27,321 nt of DNA from Gloeophyllum trabeum ATCC 11539. Its lineage: Eukaryota > Basidiomycota > Agaricomycetes > Gloeophyllales > Gloeophyllaceae. The translations under genes were made by a program, and so were the position numbers. Of this stretch, positions 1-10,651 are shown piece after piece; position 1 is the first letter of the stretch, and each line of letters starts with the position of its first letter. The notes under the pieces are model-generated. The model was not told the origin of the DNA and searched no databases. It saw only the letters and a program-made list of their open reading frames with translations. Location of the stretch: NCBI RefSeq assembly GCF_000344685.1, contig NW_006920429.1:240485-267805 (forward strand), read 5' to 3'.

Positions 1-29
1 CATACCTACAGCCTGTTACACGCTTGCAG

Positions 30-1717
30 TTGTTTTCGATACCTCCCGTTTATGTTCCGGGCTCGATCTATGGTGCCACAGCAGGCGGCAGCCTCGGCAG
101 CGAAGGATCGCAGAACACAGACTGCGACGCCATCGCTGACGAGGGATGGCCGGAACTGCAAGGTGCAGAGCTCTCGAAATGCTCGACATTGGAGGGAGCA
201 CTAGACCAGAAGCATATAGCCCAGGTGCGAGTGTTCACTAACCTGTTTGCACGGTTGAGTACTAAACGCGCGGACAGGCCTATCGTACACCTCAAACCGT
301 CCATATGAACCTCACACCAGCACCGATGACTTACCCTGCCTGCCCCGAGGCAGCCACATCGTCGGTACCCAAGTTGACCATGTACTCGACGTTGGCCGGT
401 GCCCTCGGTGAAGAGTGGGAAGCGCAGGTAAGACATACCCACTTACCTGCTTGAAGTGAACAAATACTAAAGGCTTTCAGAGGACGCAGCACGCATCCCA
501 GTCCATCGACATGTACGACACCCTTATATTGACGACTTCCTCCACATATGCCGAGGCCCTCGCACCATCAGTGTCTCACCCTCAGATGTCAACGTACGAC
601 GTCCGGATAACTGCAACCTGTCAAGAGGCATCAGAATCCGTCGAGGCATATGCTACCCCTGCACCGACGACGTACGTAAGCTACAGCAACGACAATGTAC
701 GTTCACCTTCATCCGCGCCTCGGCTCTCGGGATATATATCGCCAACGGGCGGGATCCATTGTGAGCTATTAGATGCGTCTGGAGAGACGGATGAGAGTAC
801 ACCATCAGTATCGTCTACTCCACAGAACATACCTTCGGAAGGGTGCGGGGATGGAGGAAACGCCGAGTTACTCGCCTATTCGTATCTAGAGAGGTCAGAT
901 CAAGGCGGCAATCAGGTACAAGCTCTCGCCTGCACAATATACCATAATTTGCGACCATCGGAACTGACTACGGATCCTTCTAGCCCTACGAGAGCCCCGA
1001 CAGATATATGTTTGGCGAAGGGGCAACGGGCGAGGACGACGGGATCATGTCAGCATACTCGGGGAACGGAGAGGCACGGAATGAAGTGAGTATGGTGCGA
1101 GGTCACCTTCATACATTCAAACCCTCTGTACTTATCAGCCTGCCCAGCTCCATGGGGAGCAGACAGGACCGCTAAACAATCATGCACAAGCTTTGGAGGA
1201 CTTGTGCTTTATACCCATTCGAACGTGGCGCGGAAAACTTGCTACGTCGCTTGGGCAGCCTTCACGAGAGACGCCCGAGGTACGAGTTGATTTATGTGTG
1301 TCCTACCCCGAGGTACTGACTCGCGCGTCTTACCAGCTGTATACGTCGGCGATAGAATCTGGCCAAGTGGGGTCCACACAGGGGGCAGGGTGCATGCGCG
1401 ATACGCATGACTACCATATCAAACTCTCGGAGCTATCACAGCCATTGACACCTGAACTGAGTCAATGGTCGGCTCCGGAGAATCCAACTATTATACCCAC
1501 TGAATATTCAGAACAACAAGTGACTGAGCCACAAGCGGGCACCTCAGCTCATGGCCAACAGTACGTATTTCTCTCATACCAGCCGCCACAGTCGATGGCA
1601 GAGAGGGCGGTGTGGGCTGGGGAGACCCCAGCGCCGAAACAAAGCAACAATCCCGAAGGGTACACCCAAGGACCGGCGGGTAGACCATCGAAAGAGGTAT
1701 CGGTGGTGGAGAGGTGA
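30..1717 (+). CDS. Tandem orphan gene A (5'-partial), Ser/Thr/Pro/Gln-rich protein of unknown function
   Basis: I do not recognise this family. Splicing joins 30-224, 278-427, 481-915, 984-1085, 1139-1279 and 1337-1717 into 467 codons plus stop, with every exon a multiple of three and every intron in phase 0. Introns are 53-68 nt and bounded by GT..AG. Position 30 directly follows a CAG acceptor, so earlier exons lie outside the window. The product is rich in Ser, Thr, Pro, Glu and Tyr, with no membrane segment, signal peptide or catalytic motif that I can see. It is colinear exon by exon with gene B (2814-5032): compare GWPELQGAELS here with GWPTLQGAKIS there, YSTLAGALGE with YSTLTGALGE, and PPQSMAER with PPQSTAER. 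The last exon is shorter than that of B; after the stop a shifted frame still resembles the tail of B, suggesting a frameshift. A regulatory or scaffold role is possible but unsupported. Confidence 0.6.
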
Positions 1718-2813
1718 CGAAGGGAGATAGACATGGTGTAGAACGGAGGGATAGGATGATGTCCGTGCCAGCAACAGTTTTAGTGCGACTTACGAGGTTG
1801 AAATAGTTCGAGGCATCCGACGATGGACATGCAATTCTACGCTCTGGCCGTCACTAGGGTTACCGTTGGAGAAAGACATCAAGAGTACGTCAATCAGACG
1901 GGACTCACAAGTCTCACAAATCATTAATCCCAATGGTATTCGTCATGGGCTCGCGCAACCACGAACACGAAACCAGACCAGAGTGCTCAATCACACGTTC
2001 CTAACTCTTCGACGCAGGCAGTTCGGGGAGATGACTGAGATCGCTAGGTGTAGTAGGTTTTATGGGATCCATTGCTCATTAGATAGGCCCTACGAACGAC
2101 AGAACAGGAGACAAAGAACGTTCTGTCGACGAGTTTCTGACCGATGAACGAAAGATTGGAGAACAGACCCCAGATAGCCCGCCTGATTGGTTTATCTATA
2201 TATAGGTCTTTACATGCCATGTACGGTAAGCTCGTGAGGCAGTTCGTGCAATGCATCGCAGGTAGGTTTTTCATTGCGAAATAGGGATTATCTCCCATAT
2301 TACCGAACACTAATAGTAAAACATAGGTTCACTGGGGAGGGCACTCACGCGAGGGGGCTAATTCCTGAAGGGGTGCAGGGATTCGGTGCCACACAGCATG
2401 ACCTCTCGTGGTGATATGGTTTTCCAAGGGCAAACAGCTTGTTGCAATGCCTTCAGCGGTAGATGTTCTCCCATTTATAAGAACCATTTTATTTGCTGTG
2501 TAGCGAAAGTCACATGCAGCCGTACTCATCACCCTGAGGTGAATAGGTTCTTATCCGTTAGCACGCTGCTTCAAACCAGTTATTACTCACACGGGGACTA
2601 CCATTGAGTAGTTATGTTATTGATATACAAGATAAAAGGAAAAGTTATATTGTACGCTGTCATTATGTGGGCGTTGATCTGAGATTTCCGATTATTTCGT
2701 CCAAGTCGTGACCCTGCGAAAGTCCTCTCCTCGGCATCTTCCTTGCTTTCAACTACCACTTCCTTTGTCGCCATCCACTGCAAGCTTCCCAGTTAACGTC
2801 TCCAGCAACCACT
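1718..2813. other. Intergenic stretch between tandem genes A and B
   Basis: No convincing gene is visible here; the open frames are short and lack family resemblance. The first 85 bases after the stop of gene A still resemble, in another frame, the 3' coding end of gene B, and both genes share an aaatagtt motif just past this point (about 1801 and 5033). The remainder should hold the terminator of A and the promoter of B. A TATATATA run at about 2201 is the only TATA-like element I noted, and it lies about 600 nt from the B start. Confidence 0.4.
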
Positions 2814-5032
2814 ATGTTGGCCTTACGCCGACCGTGTAATTATGATTCTTTGCCGTACTCCGCCACGCTACACGGTGACCACTGTGTCGATGGTTCTTGG
2901 ACTTACTCTCAAGATATGGGATATAATACGATGGGAGTTGTAAGTAAACCGTGATGCTCTTGACATCCTTCCCTCTTAAGTTCCTTCATCTCTCAGCCAC
3001 TACAAACTCATATCCATGCCACCCACAAGCACCAGGAGCCCGTAGATAGCACGTGTGGCTCGAGTGCCTATCAGGACGCGGTACGAATTTATATATTACA
3101 GACATGCTACCCTGCGCGCCAGTATCTACGCAAAACGACTGACTCGATATCTCAGTACACCACGCACCCCGAGGCATCCGGCACGTCTATTTTCGCCGGG
3201 CCTTCAACTGGTGCCACATCCAACCATGACTTCGAGGGCGGAGACTGGGACGCCCTCGCCTGCCACCAAGGATGGCCGACACTGCAGGGTGCAAAGATAT
3301 CTGAGGACTCTACATTGGCCGATGCATTAGTAGAACGGGCTGTGGGCAAGGTACGAGGGTTTACTCACTTGGTGGCAGGGATGTGTACTCAATGCTTGCT
3401 CAGACGGATGAGCAACAACAACCTCTATATATATACGTGGAGCGCTGGCCTACCGCTCTCGCCTCCAGTGGTGTTACGGCTGCACCCTACTCAACATTGA
3501 CCGGTGCGCTGGGTGAGAGGGAAGAAGCGAAGGTATGAGTACACACCTATTCAGGTACAATGTATCAATATTGAAGCTCGGATAGATATCTGAGGAGCCA
3601 TGCCCATCCACTGCTATATCTACCACCCCCACATTGCCGACTTCCCCTGCGTCCGGTGACCGCACCACCTCACTCCTATCGACACATCAAACATCGATGT
3701 ACGACCTGCCAATATCATCCACCTGTCATGGAGCCTTGGAAGCGGTCCAGGTGTATGCCATCCCCGAGTCGACGTACGCCAGCTACTGCGACCTGGCTGG
3801 GTTACCATTATCGTCAACAGCTCAGCCAACGGGATATGGTCAGCCACAGGACGGGATCCACACCGGGGCACTAGCATCAATTGAGGCGTATGACACTCCC
3901 ATATTAATGGTGACGCCTAGCGAAGACGGCGGGAGTATATCGCCAATGTTCTCTGCTTCACAGATCACGCCTATGGAAGGGTGGGGAGAGGTACAAACCG
4001 GAGAGTCGCTAGCTTATCCATACGTGGAGATTGATAATCAGGTACGAGCTCTCACTTACAATCTACCTTCAGGACTGAGCCTCGCGTCGTCCTAGTTCCT
4101 GGCAAACCTGGGAAGCTTCGTACGCAGAAAAGAGACAGCCGACGCGGATCCTTACCATATCGATTTGCGGGATAAGCAAGACCTCAACGACGTCGTGTTC
4201 ACAGATACGGGCCTCGGAGGCACGTGGAATAATGGAGTGGATCAGGTGCGAGCGCGCCTACATAATCTTCTAACCTTGGATATTCATTCTCGGTCCTCTA
4301 GCTCTACGTACCGGAGGCAGAACAAGCCCAGGAGGATTCGTCATATATCCCTACCAGAAAATGGCCAGCTCATCTCACTAACTCGCTTCAACAGCCTTTA
4401 CACGAGGCGGAGGAGGTACGAGCTGACTTACGTGCGTTGTCCCCGAGGTACTGACTATCGTGCCCCGCCAGTATGCGGCGGTGACCAATCAAAGGCCAGT
4501 ATGGCCGGCACAGGGGATAGGGTCTTTTGGCGATACCCATGAACCCTATAGCCAATTTCCGGAGTTCCAGGCATCGACACCTGGAATGAGTCAATCGACG
4601 GCTCCCGGGAACCAGATTAATCAACTCACCGAACATTCGGAACAGCCAGCGGGGAGCACCTCAGCTCTCCCGCAGTCAGTTGCTGCACCATCGTCATGGG
4701 GTAAATCCACTTCCCGTGGCCGACAGTGCATCTTTCGCTTTTATCGTCCGCCGCAGTCGACGGCAGAGAGGCCAGAGTCGCTTGTGCCGGTCCGAGCCCC
4801 AACACCGAAACAACGGAAACGACCGCGAAAGATTGAAGGAATCATCTCGATTGGTGTCAGAGACAAGTCCATTCGACACCGTTGTGTATTTAAAGGCGTG
4901 TCCGTCGATGTGCTCGATGGAGACAGCATGGAGGGGTGGGGACGTCGAAACGACATAATGTTGCAGAGATACGAAGGCGAATACCAGCCTTGTGTCCTCG
5001 AATTCAAAGTACGGCTCGTCCTCTCGCGATAG
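2814..5032 (+). CDS. Tandem orphan gene B (complete), 602-residue Ser/Thr/Pro/Gln-rich protein of unknown function
   Basis: Exons 2814-2939, 3036-3080, 3123-3350, 3404-3532, 3586-4041, 4096-4245, 4302-4415 and 4472-5032 join into 603 codons with an ATG start and TAG stop. All eight exons are multiples of three, so all seven introns (42-96 nt) are phase 0. The long coherent reading across seven independent GT..AG introns is strong evidence for a real gene. The ATG at 2814 was chosen because it opens the first exon that keeps phase 0 with a GTAAGT donor at 2940; the first two exons are the least certain part. The protein is polar and low in complexity, with a basic cluster (KQRKRPRK, about 110 residues before the end) that could be a nuclear localisation signal. 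No known domain is evident. It is the paralogue of gene A upstream, and its tail is about 60 residues longer. Confidence 0.65.
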
Positions 5033-5827
5033 AAATAGTTGCTTACCGATCCTTAGTACCGACAACACGGACAGGCCATACGCGTCAATCTAAATGAAAC
5101 CAACGATACGATCAGAGTCCGGGACTTGGCGCGGATGATTGCTCGACATTTTGGGCGTTGGTGTAGGGAAAGCGATGTAAGCTATATCGTATATTTCTGG
5201 ACCGGTCGGCTTGCTCACCTAGTGACAGGCCCAGAGGCGAGCTGTATGCCAGCAACTAGGGCATCCATCCGACCAGTCTGGAGTGTGCGAGTGCGGCCGT
5301 GAACCGACGCCGATGGAGAACATTATCTTGACGAGCATAGAGCAAAGGGGGAACCACTTTACGGGAGTATTCGTGGACCGGTGAGGAGAGAAGAATGTTT
5401 CATCGTCGACGGGGAGATCGGCCGTTGAGAGAGGCATCGGGGGTGGCGAGAGGTCAATGGATACGGCGCGGACTCTGAGCATAATAGTATTCGTATCCGC
5501 CACAACTTTAGGGTGGCTTACGACCGTCCAATTTGAGGGTTCTGACTGCAATGGAAATATCGTTATGTGACTTCGCCGTCGTGTTCGATACCCATGAGAG
5601 CATCAGCCTGTCATATACAATAGAGGTACAAACCTCACAATTAATGCATCCAAAGATCTCGAATCGCGCTCCTGTCGCAACGAGTAAGATGAGACCGGAG
5701 ACAACTGGTGTCGGCAAGCACCTGAGCCGTCTGAGGGATGACAGGAGGCAGGACGTAGGATCGGTTTTTATGACTCTGTTCCCCATCTGATAAGGCACGC
5801 CGCACGGTGCATCCGGAGAGAAAGACC
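5033..5827. other. Intergenic stretch between gene B and the inverted-repeat left arm
   Basis: Two overlapping minus-strand open frames (5219-5551 and 5508-5867) fill most of this stretch. The second contains a hydrophobic run around 5670-5710, but I find no domain, and its first codons lie inside the inverted repeat arm, so the frame is created partly by the junction at 5828. I see no convincing gene. Confidence 0.3.
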
Positions 5828-6039
5828 GTTCGGTCGGCGATATTCTGACCGTTGAGAACGAATTCAAAAGATGAAGGTAAAGACCCCTGACATCCCGACT
5901 AATCGATGTCTCGGTTTACCGCGGAAAAGAAATTGGCCTAGTGTAAGCTTATATAGCCCTCAACCATGCACGGTCGACCGGCAAAATACAAGTACTAGTC
6001 ATAGATGCGCCACCCATATAACTCGCAAGAGCTGGTCAT

Positions 6040-6905
6040 CACCGTCATCCAATGTCTCCCGCTCGACCGTTCTCACAAGACCCACAAACATGGATCGACC
6101 AATGTAGAGCCACGTGAACGCCACAATGAGCATGACAACTCCGATGGCGAGGACAGCGTAGTTCATGTCTATCGAGTCCACGGGATACGAGGTAGGCAGA
6201 ATGATGAGGACAAAATTGAATACATATAGCTTAGAAAAGGGGACTGGGTATGGAATGGCCAGGACTGGACGAGAGGGCCGAATGAAAGGGCACTGGGATT
6301 AGTATGCTGCGAGTCACGGCCACGGGAGAACGACCCTGGCTCGGAAAACCTGAATAAGAGGTTGCGTCGACATTCTGCCACGTTGCTGAAAGTGGTACAG
6401 ACTCACGACTCGGGCCCGAAGCAGCGAACAGCGATCGGTTGGAGATAGCTTGAGTTGACTGCTACAGACACAGACGATGGACTATCGTCGAATCACGAGG
6501 ATGTCAATGTCGCGATGCAGACCTGGTCAGCAACGTCACTTACCGCAATGGCGGAGCCAATATACGCGCATGAGATGATGCACCCCACGAGCACCGACAC
6601 CCACATGCCAGTGCCAAAATAAGGTGCCTGATTCTCATCCAAAGCCCTAAGCCACTCGCACATAAGCATTTCATTATCCTCCGCAAGCGCATAGCACAAG
6701 CGCGAGCTCGCCATGAACGCTGTCGCCGCCGTCATAAACTGCGCCGCACATATCTACACCAGGCACATTAATGTCAGCCTCTTCCCTACTGTGTCATATG
6801 GGGATCGGGTATGACGTGCGCTGGATGGAGGCAAGGGACTGCGCGGAGGAGAGAAGCGCGAGCATGAAGGCGAGGCCGATACGCCTGGAGCCCGCGACGC
6901 TCCTT
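6040..6905 (-). pseudogene. Amino acid permease 3' fragment, left-arm copy
   Basis: On the minus strand this segment matches the 3' half of the intact permease at 14569-16753. Recognisable pieces in order are GLAFMLALL (intact gene GLAYMLALL), VGKRLTLMCLV, the ASSRLCYALAEDNEM segment (intact ASSRLFYALARDNAM), APYFG..WVSVLVGCIISCAYIGS, a degraded GPFSRGR exon, and the last membrane span with MNYAVLAIGVVML. The first half of the transporter is absent. Reading is broken: the block between SYPIPI and VGKRL is shortened and out of frame, and the GPFS exon no longer encodes the RYSWAINVAS segment. It reads outward, ending about 200 bp from the outer edge of the arm. It cannot make a working transporter. 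Confidence 0.85.
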
Positions 6906-8118
6906 TCTCGCCACACGTAAGGTGACGAGAGACCAGCAATGGCATGCGATTCGCGAGTAACCGTGACACAGGAATGAAATCAGCCATCACTCTCTCATTC
7001 CGTCTGCGGACTATGTGTTGACGCATGTAAGTAGTTCCGGACGCATCCACGACGCGGAAATATACTTGTCCATACCTCATTGGTGACCAGCGTCGCCCCT
7101 CTCGCGCACCAGCTCCCCGAAGTCGACGTTCAAAAGGTCAGTTCATAGCGGAGATCGCGATCCCCGCGATGACCACAGGGAAACACGGCCGCCCGAGATA
7201 TCCGAGACGCCGCCCCGCACCCTCGCCTCGAGATTCAAAGCATCAGAAAATACGCGTTAGCCGACCCGCGAGGCGCATCAGATTGACTCGCGCACTGATA
7301 TTGATACCCTTCAGCAACGTGTTAGCGCAACAATTAGCGCGGACGTTGTGGGTCCTCGATTATCCTTTAAGCGAGAGGGTGCGTACGATTAACCTTGCCT
7401 CGTGTTACTGAGACATTCGTGATATGGTCTGCTAGTATCGTCCATATGACCGCTGCGATCGAACATCGACGCTAGAGCCGCTAGACGCAGCCCTGAGATG
7501 CAAAACCAGAAACAAGTATGCTATGCATGCATGTCGATCGGTGGAGCTTTTCTGTATGTTTCGAGTTTCCAACTTTACCTGACGATGCCGGCGTTTCAAG
7601 GACATGACGCCATGGAACACCGGGAAAAGCAGGAGTAGGGCTTGACGTGGAGGCCGTAATGAACGTCCAGGCCGCGGAGATGAAGGTGTGGGCACTAGCG
7701 AATTTTCGGTCATCTGCTGCCGGCGGAGTGCTCGGTGAGGGGCCGTACTGGAACAAGGGCGGACAGATGAGTTGTGCGGCTGCTGAGTTGAATATCTGGC
7801 CCACTGTGGTCGGATGCAAGAGAACGTCGCCTTTGAAAGAGTCAGGTGATTTCTAACCGATTCCCAGTTTCTGCCGTGTCAGCGAAACCAAAAACATATT
7901 TGCTCTGCAACGCTCGATAGGCCTCGGCATTCGTACTAGCAACCGTTTAACTTCCCCGCTGCGCTATACGTTCAACGTCATCGATCCCTATCTCATCTCC
8001 GAGGTCTGAAGGATTTGACGAGTCTCGGAAGGGTTTTCCAATAACGAGGCGGTGGAGAACAGCCATGCAGGCGCTGCGAGCCAAGTCAGAACGGACAACC
8101 TCCAGGCTTGGAAGACAA
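6906..8118. other. Middle of left arm, no recognised gene
   Basis: Nearly identical to the reverse complement of about 24578-25785. An ATG-initiated plus-strand frame at 7169-7411 (80 residues, very basic) is the same in both arms, and an overlapping minus-strand frame covers 7481-7819 but begins with TTG. Since the two arms are almost identical at the DNA level, their agreement is no evidence of coding. I recognise no protein family here. Confidence 0.35.
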
Positions 8119-8340
8119 CGCGAAACGCTCAGTGCAGGGGGAAGTTTCGCGGTCACCCGTACCGAGGCCGAGGTCCTTCCTTCGTTTCAGAGCAAGATCA
8201 TCTATAGCAAAAGGCATTCTGGCGTTTATCGATACGCGAGGAGGCAAGCAGTCGGAGAGTCGCCCAGCCAGAACAAGGCAGCATAGATGAGTCATGTTGT
8301 GCGCAACAGTATATTTCGGGATGTTCGTATATGACGCACT
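8119..8340 (+). repeat. Direct repeat unit R1 inside left arm
   Basis: This unit recurs about 310 bp downstream as R2 (8429-8659). Shared landmarks are cgcg(a/g)aac at the start, a CACCCG(T/C)ACCGAGGCCGAGGTCC block, TTTCAGAGCAA, TCTGGCGTTTATCGATA and ATGACGCAC at the end. By eye identity is about 65-70 percent. The reverse complement pair lies at 24359-24578 in the right arm. Confidence 0.75.
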
Positions 8341-8428
8341 GCGTTAGAGGCTAAGTAAGGCCGTTGCGGGGATGCATGGTAATTTTCGACAAGCTTTGAA
8401 GCACCGGAGATGAAGCGACGATAGACGG

Positions 8429-8659
8429 CGCGGAACAGCAGCATTGGAGTGTCTCGATCACCCGCACCGAGGCCGAGGTCCTTCGTGCGTTTCAGAGCAA
8501 CTGAACTTACAGTACAAAGTACTCTGGCGTTTATCGATAACGCGGGCAGGCGAGGAGGAGTGGAAAGTCGACTGAGGCTACTCATCCAAGAACAAGAGCG
8601 CCTGGATGAGCCCGGGTGTACGGAGCGTTATATGTCAGGATGTTCACACATGACGCACC
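8429..8659 (+). repeat. Direct repeat unit R2 inside left arm
   Basis: Second copy of the R1 unit, in the same orientation and with the same ordered landmarks. Its right-arm counterpart is at 24043-24268, so the tandem pair existed before the arms were duplicated. No transposon protein or terminal motif is visible, and what the unit derives from is unknown. Confidence 0.75.
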
Positions 8660-9100
8660 GGAGTCAGATGAGAATCAAACTTGTGCTGGAGAGAGTTCAC
8701 TCCCAAGAGAGCCATACTCGGGTTATAGACAGCTGTTCGGATGTCCCCATCATGGTGCATCTCGACAGTAGTGTTCCCTTCCCGGATGGATAATATTGCG
8801 ACTGTAAGTGAGAGTTGAATAATTATCGTCCGAGAAGTTAAGGCGCCGCCGTTGCCGCAAGTGAAACAAGAAGGGCTATATTCGACGGCCATGAAGAACA
8901 GCGACAGCGTTATCGTTTCACCGTCCATAACATGGCTTGCAAGACTTGGAGGACTCGCTCATTATATGACCGCAAAGTGATAGCGACATGAAAAGACGAG
9001 ATTACGTCAGCGATGCTATCGAGCAATTCAGGCCGTCACGACGACGCCGGCACACTCGTCGTTATCGTCACGGGCGGCCCCTACTTACTGAAACCGTTAG

Positions 9101-10416
9101 GTTCTGGCCAAGCCTCCGAGTGCGAGCGATTGGGGAAGATTTGCATACTACGCTTCCAAGGTTCGCATGATAATCGTTGACGAACGGTCCGATGGAATCT
9201 ATGATGCTATTGACATGGATATCCTTACGCCACGCGTCCGACTCTTACTTTGCTGCCGCGGCCAAACCTGGCAGCATCGAGTCGAGTGGAACTTCGCAAA
9301 CACGTACTTGCCTCTAATTCTTTGCCTCTATTTCTCTCGCCGAATATACGGAGATATCTCTCTTGCTCGAGAGTAGAGGAACAACCGAAGACCTGCTATC
9401 ACTCACCTGCATGGTTCAGCTCTGTCCGCTATATGCCAGTGGGCGTCGGTCCATGTCCGAAGATGTCGCTGTCATGAACACCTTGACCACTCTACAGCAC
9501 ATCCGGAGCTTCGAGGCTAACATAGAGCCTATCTCGGCTCGACTCTTCTTACACATAGTTTCTTGGCCGCAACTCCAGTGTCTAAAGCTCTATTGCCGCT
9601 GGCAGGGAGATGAAATCTGGAGGCCTTTGATTGACGGGGCAGCCTCTGATGCCCCCGAAGGAGCCTTCTTTCATAATCTGCTTATTCTGCACCTCCAAAC
9701 CATCAACACGCTTCCTTCAGTCATTAGCGAATCGTCATATTGCACAATTTGAAGCATCTTAAAGTTTTAACGACGGAAAATCGGGAACCCTTCAATGTTC
9801 TGGGCTGGAGAAACAACGGCGCGAGCCACTGCAGCCCTCCCTTACTGGAGGAGCTCAGGATAGGCCTTGTGCCGGACAGAGAAAGATTGACTACAGGGCA
9901 AGGCTTGGAGCTCGACGGGGGCGCACTCATGGCCTTTCGTTATTTCCATAATCTTCGAACGTTTCGAATAGAAGACAAATGCTGTATAATGCTTGATAAC
10001 ACGACCCTAAAATGGCTGGTGTCGAACTGGCCCGTCTTCGCCCCCTGTCTGTTGGCATTGATAACTTTTGGTTCGACCAAATGTGGGTCTGACGTCGGTC
10101 ATCCGGTCCGCAGTTGGAGGAACTCGGTCTTGTATTTGAGGCAACAGACGTCCCGATCACTGCAGGAGAGCGACCGGCGCGAGGGATCTGCAATGAGAAC
10201 ATACTCCAACTGTATGTCGGCGACTCCCCTGAGGCCAACACCGCAGATATTGCGGACTTCCTCTCGGATCTCCTTCCGAACATGAAGGAGATCGTGGCTT
10301 TTGGGGACATGAGAGAAATGGGCAGGAGTAGAAAGGATGTCGGCATGATTTTCTCAGATACTTCCATACTGTGCGCCATCGACGCTCGGGAGCGTGCATC
10401 GATGCATCAAACATAT
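9101..10416 (+). pseudogene. F-box/leucine-rich-repeat type protein, 5'-truncated and frameshifted
   Basis: Read across three frames, this stretch gives an ordered series typical of the large Agaricomycete F-box/LRR families: SDWGRFAYYASKVR, DGIYDAIDMDIL, WNFANTYLPLILCL, TTEDLLSLTCMVQLCP, EDVAVMNTLTTLQHIRSFE, ISARLFLHIVSWPQLQCLKL, NLKHLKVL, PPLLEELRIGLVP, FHNLRTFRI, LEELGLVFEATDVP and FLSDLLPNMKEIVAFGD. The N-terminal F-box that would bind Skp1 in an SCF ubiquitin ligase is not present. Frame changes are needed near 9340-9376, near 9735 and near 10010-10100, with a local disruption near 9430. The first recognisable codons follow a TTAG acceptor-like site at 9097-9100, only some 55 bp inside the inner edge of the left repeat arm. 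I read it as a decayed copy; the family call rests on motif recognition. Confidence 0.65.
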
Positions 10417-10651
10417 GCGCTAGCTTCGAGCCGCCGATGCGCCCCGGTTGACCCCTTGATCCATGATAAGATACTATGCTCTCAAAAATATCAGGCTTCC
10501 TACACAATAGCAACACCTGGAGCCATAGATACACAACGACGAGTTGAATACAGCATGAATACCTACCACTCACTGGCAGGCCAGGGAATCGAGAAGTCTT
10601 ATTCAAGAGTGATCGCAAACTGTCCCTGTGCCTCCCCAATCCACAGTGACG

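Larger units (their letters stand above)
5828..9046 (+). repeat. Left arm of a long imperfect inverted repeat
   Basis: The reverse complement of 23664-26832 aligns along this whole arm. The outer end is sharp: GTTCGGTCGGCG at 5828-5839 is matched by CGCCGACCGAAC at 26821-26832, and similarity stops at once beyond it. The inner end is gradual and is placed where similarity fades after a GACGACG motif near 9046. By eye, identity is about 90 percent in the outer third (with indels), about 99 percent in the middle (roughly 7100-8100), and falls to about 75-85 percent in the inner part (8450-9046). The arm holds a permease fragment, an unrecognised middle, and two internal direct repeats. Confidence 0.9.

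Noticed and set aside
5508..5867. 119-codon minus-strand frame that could be a small membrane protein
   Set aside because: Its first codons belong to the repeat arm, the hydrophobic part is short, and no family is recognised.
7481..7819. 112-codon minus-strand frame, present with only two residue changes in both arms
   Set aside because: It begins with TTG, has no recognised motif, and its conservation is explained by the near-identity of the arms.
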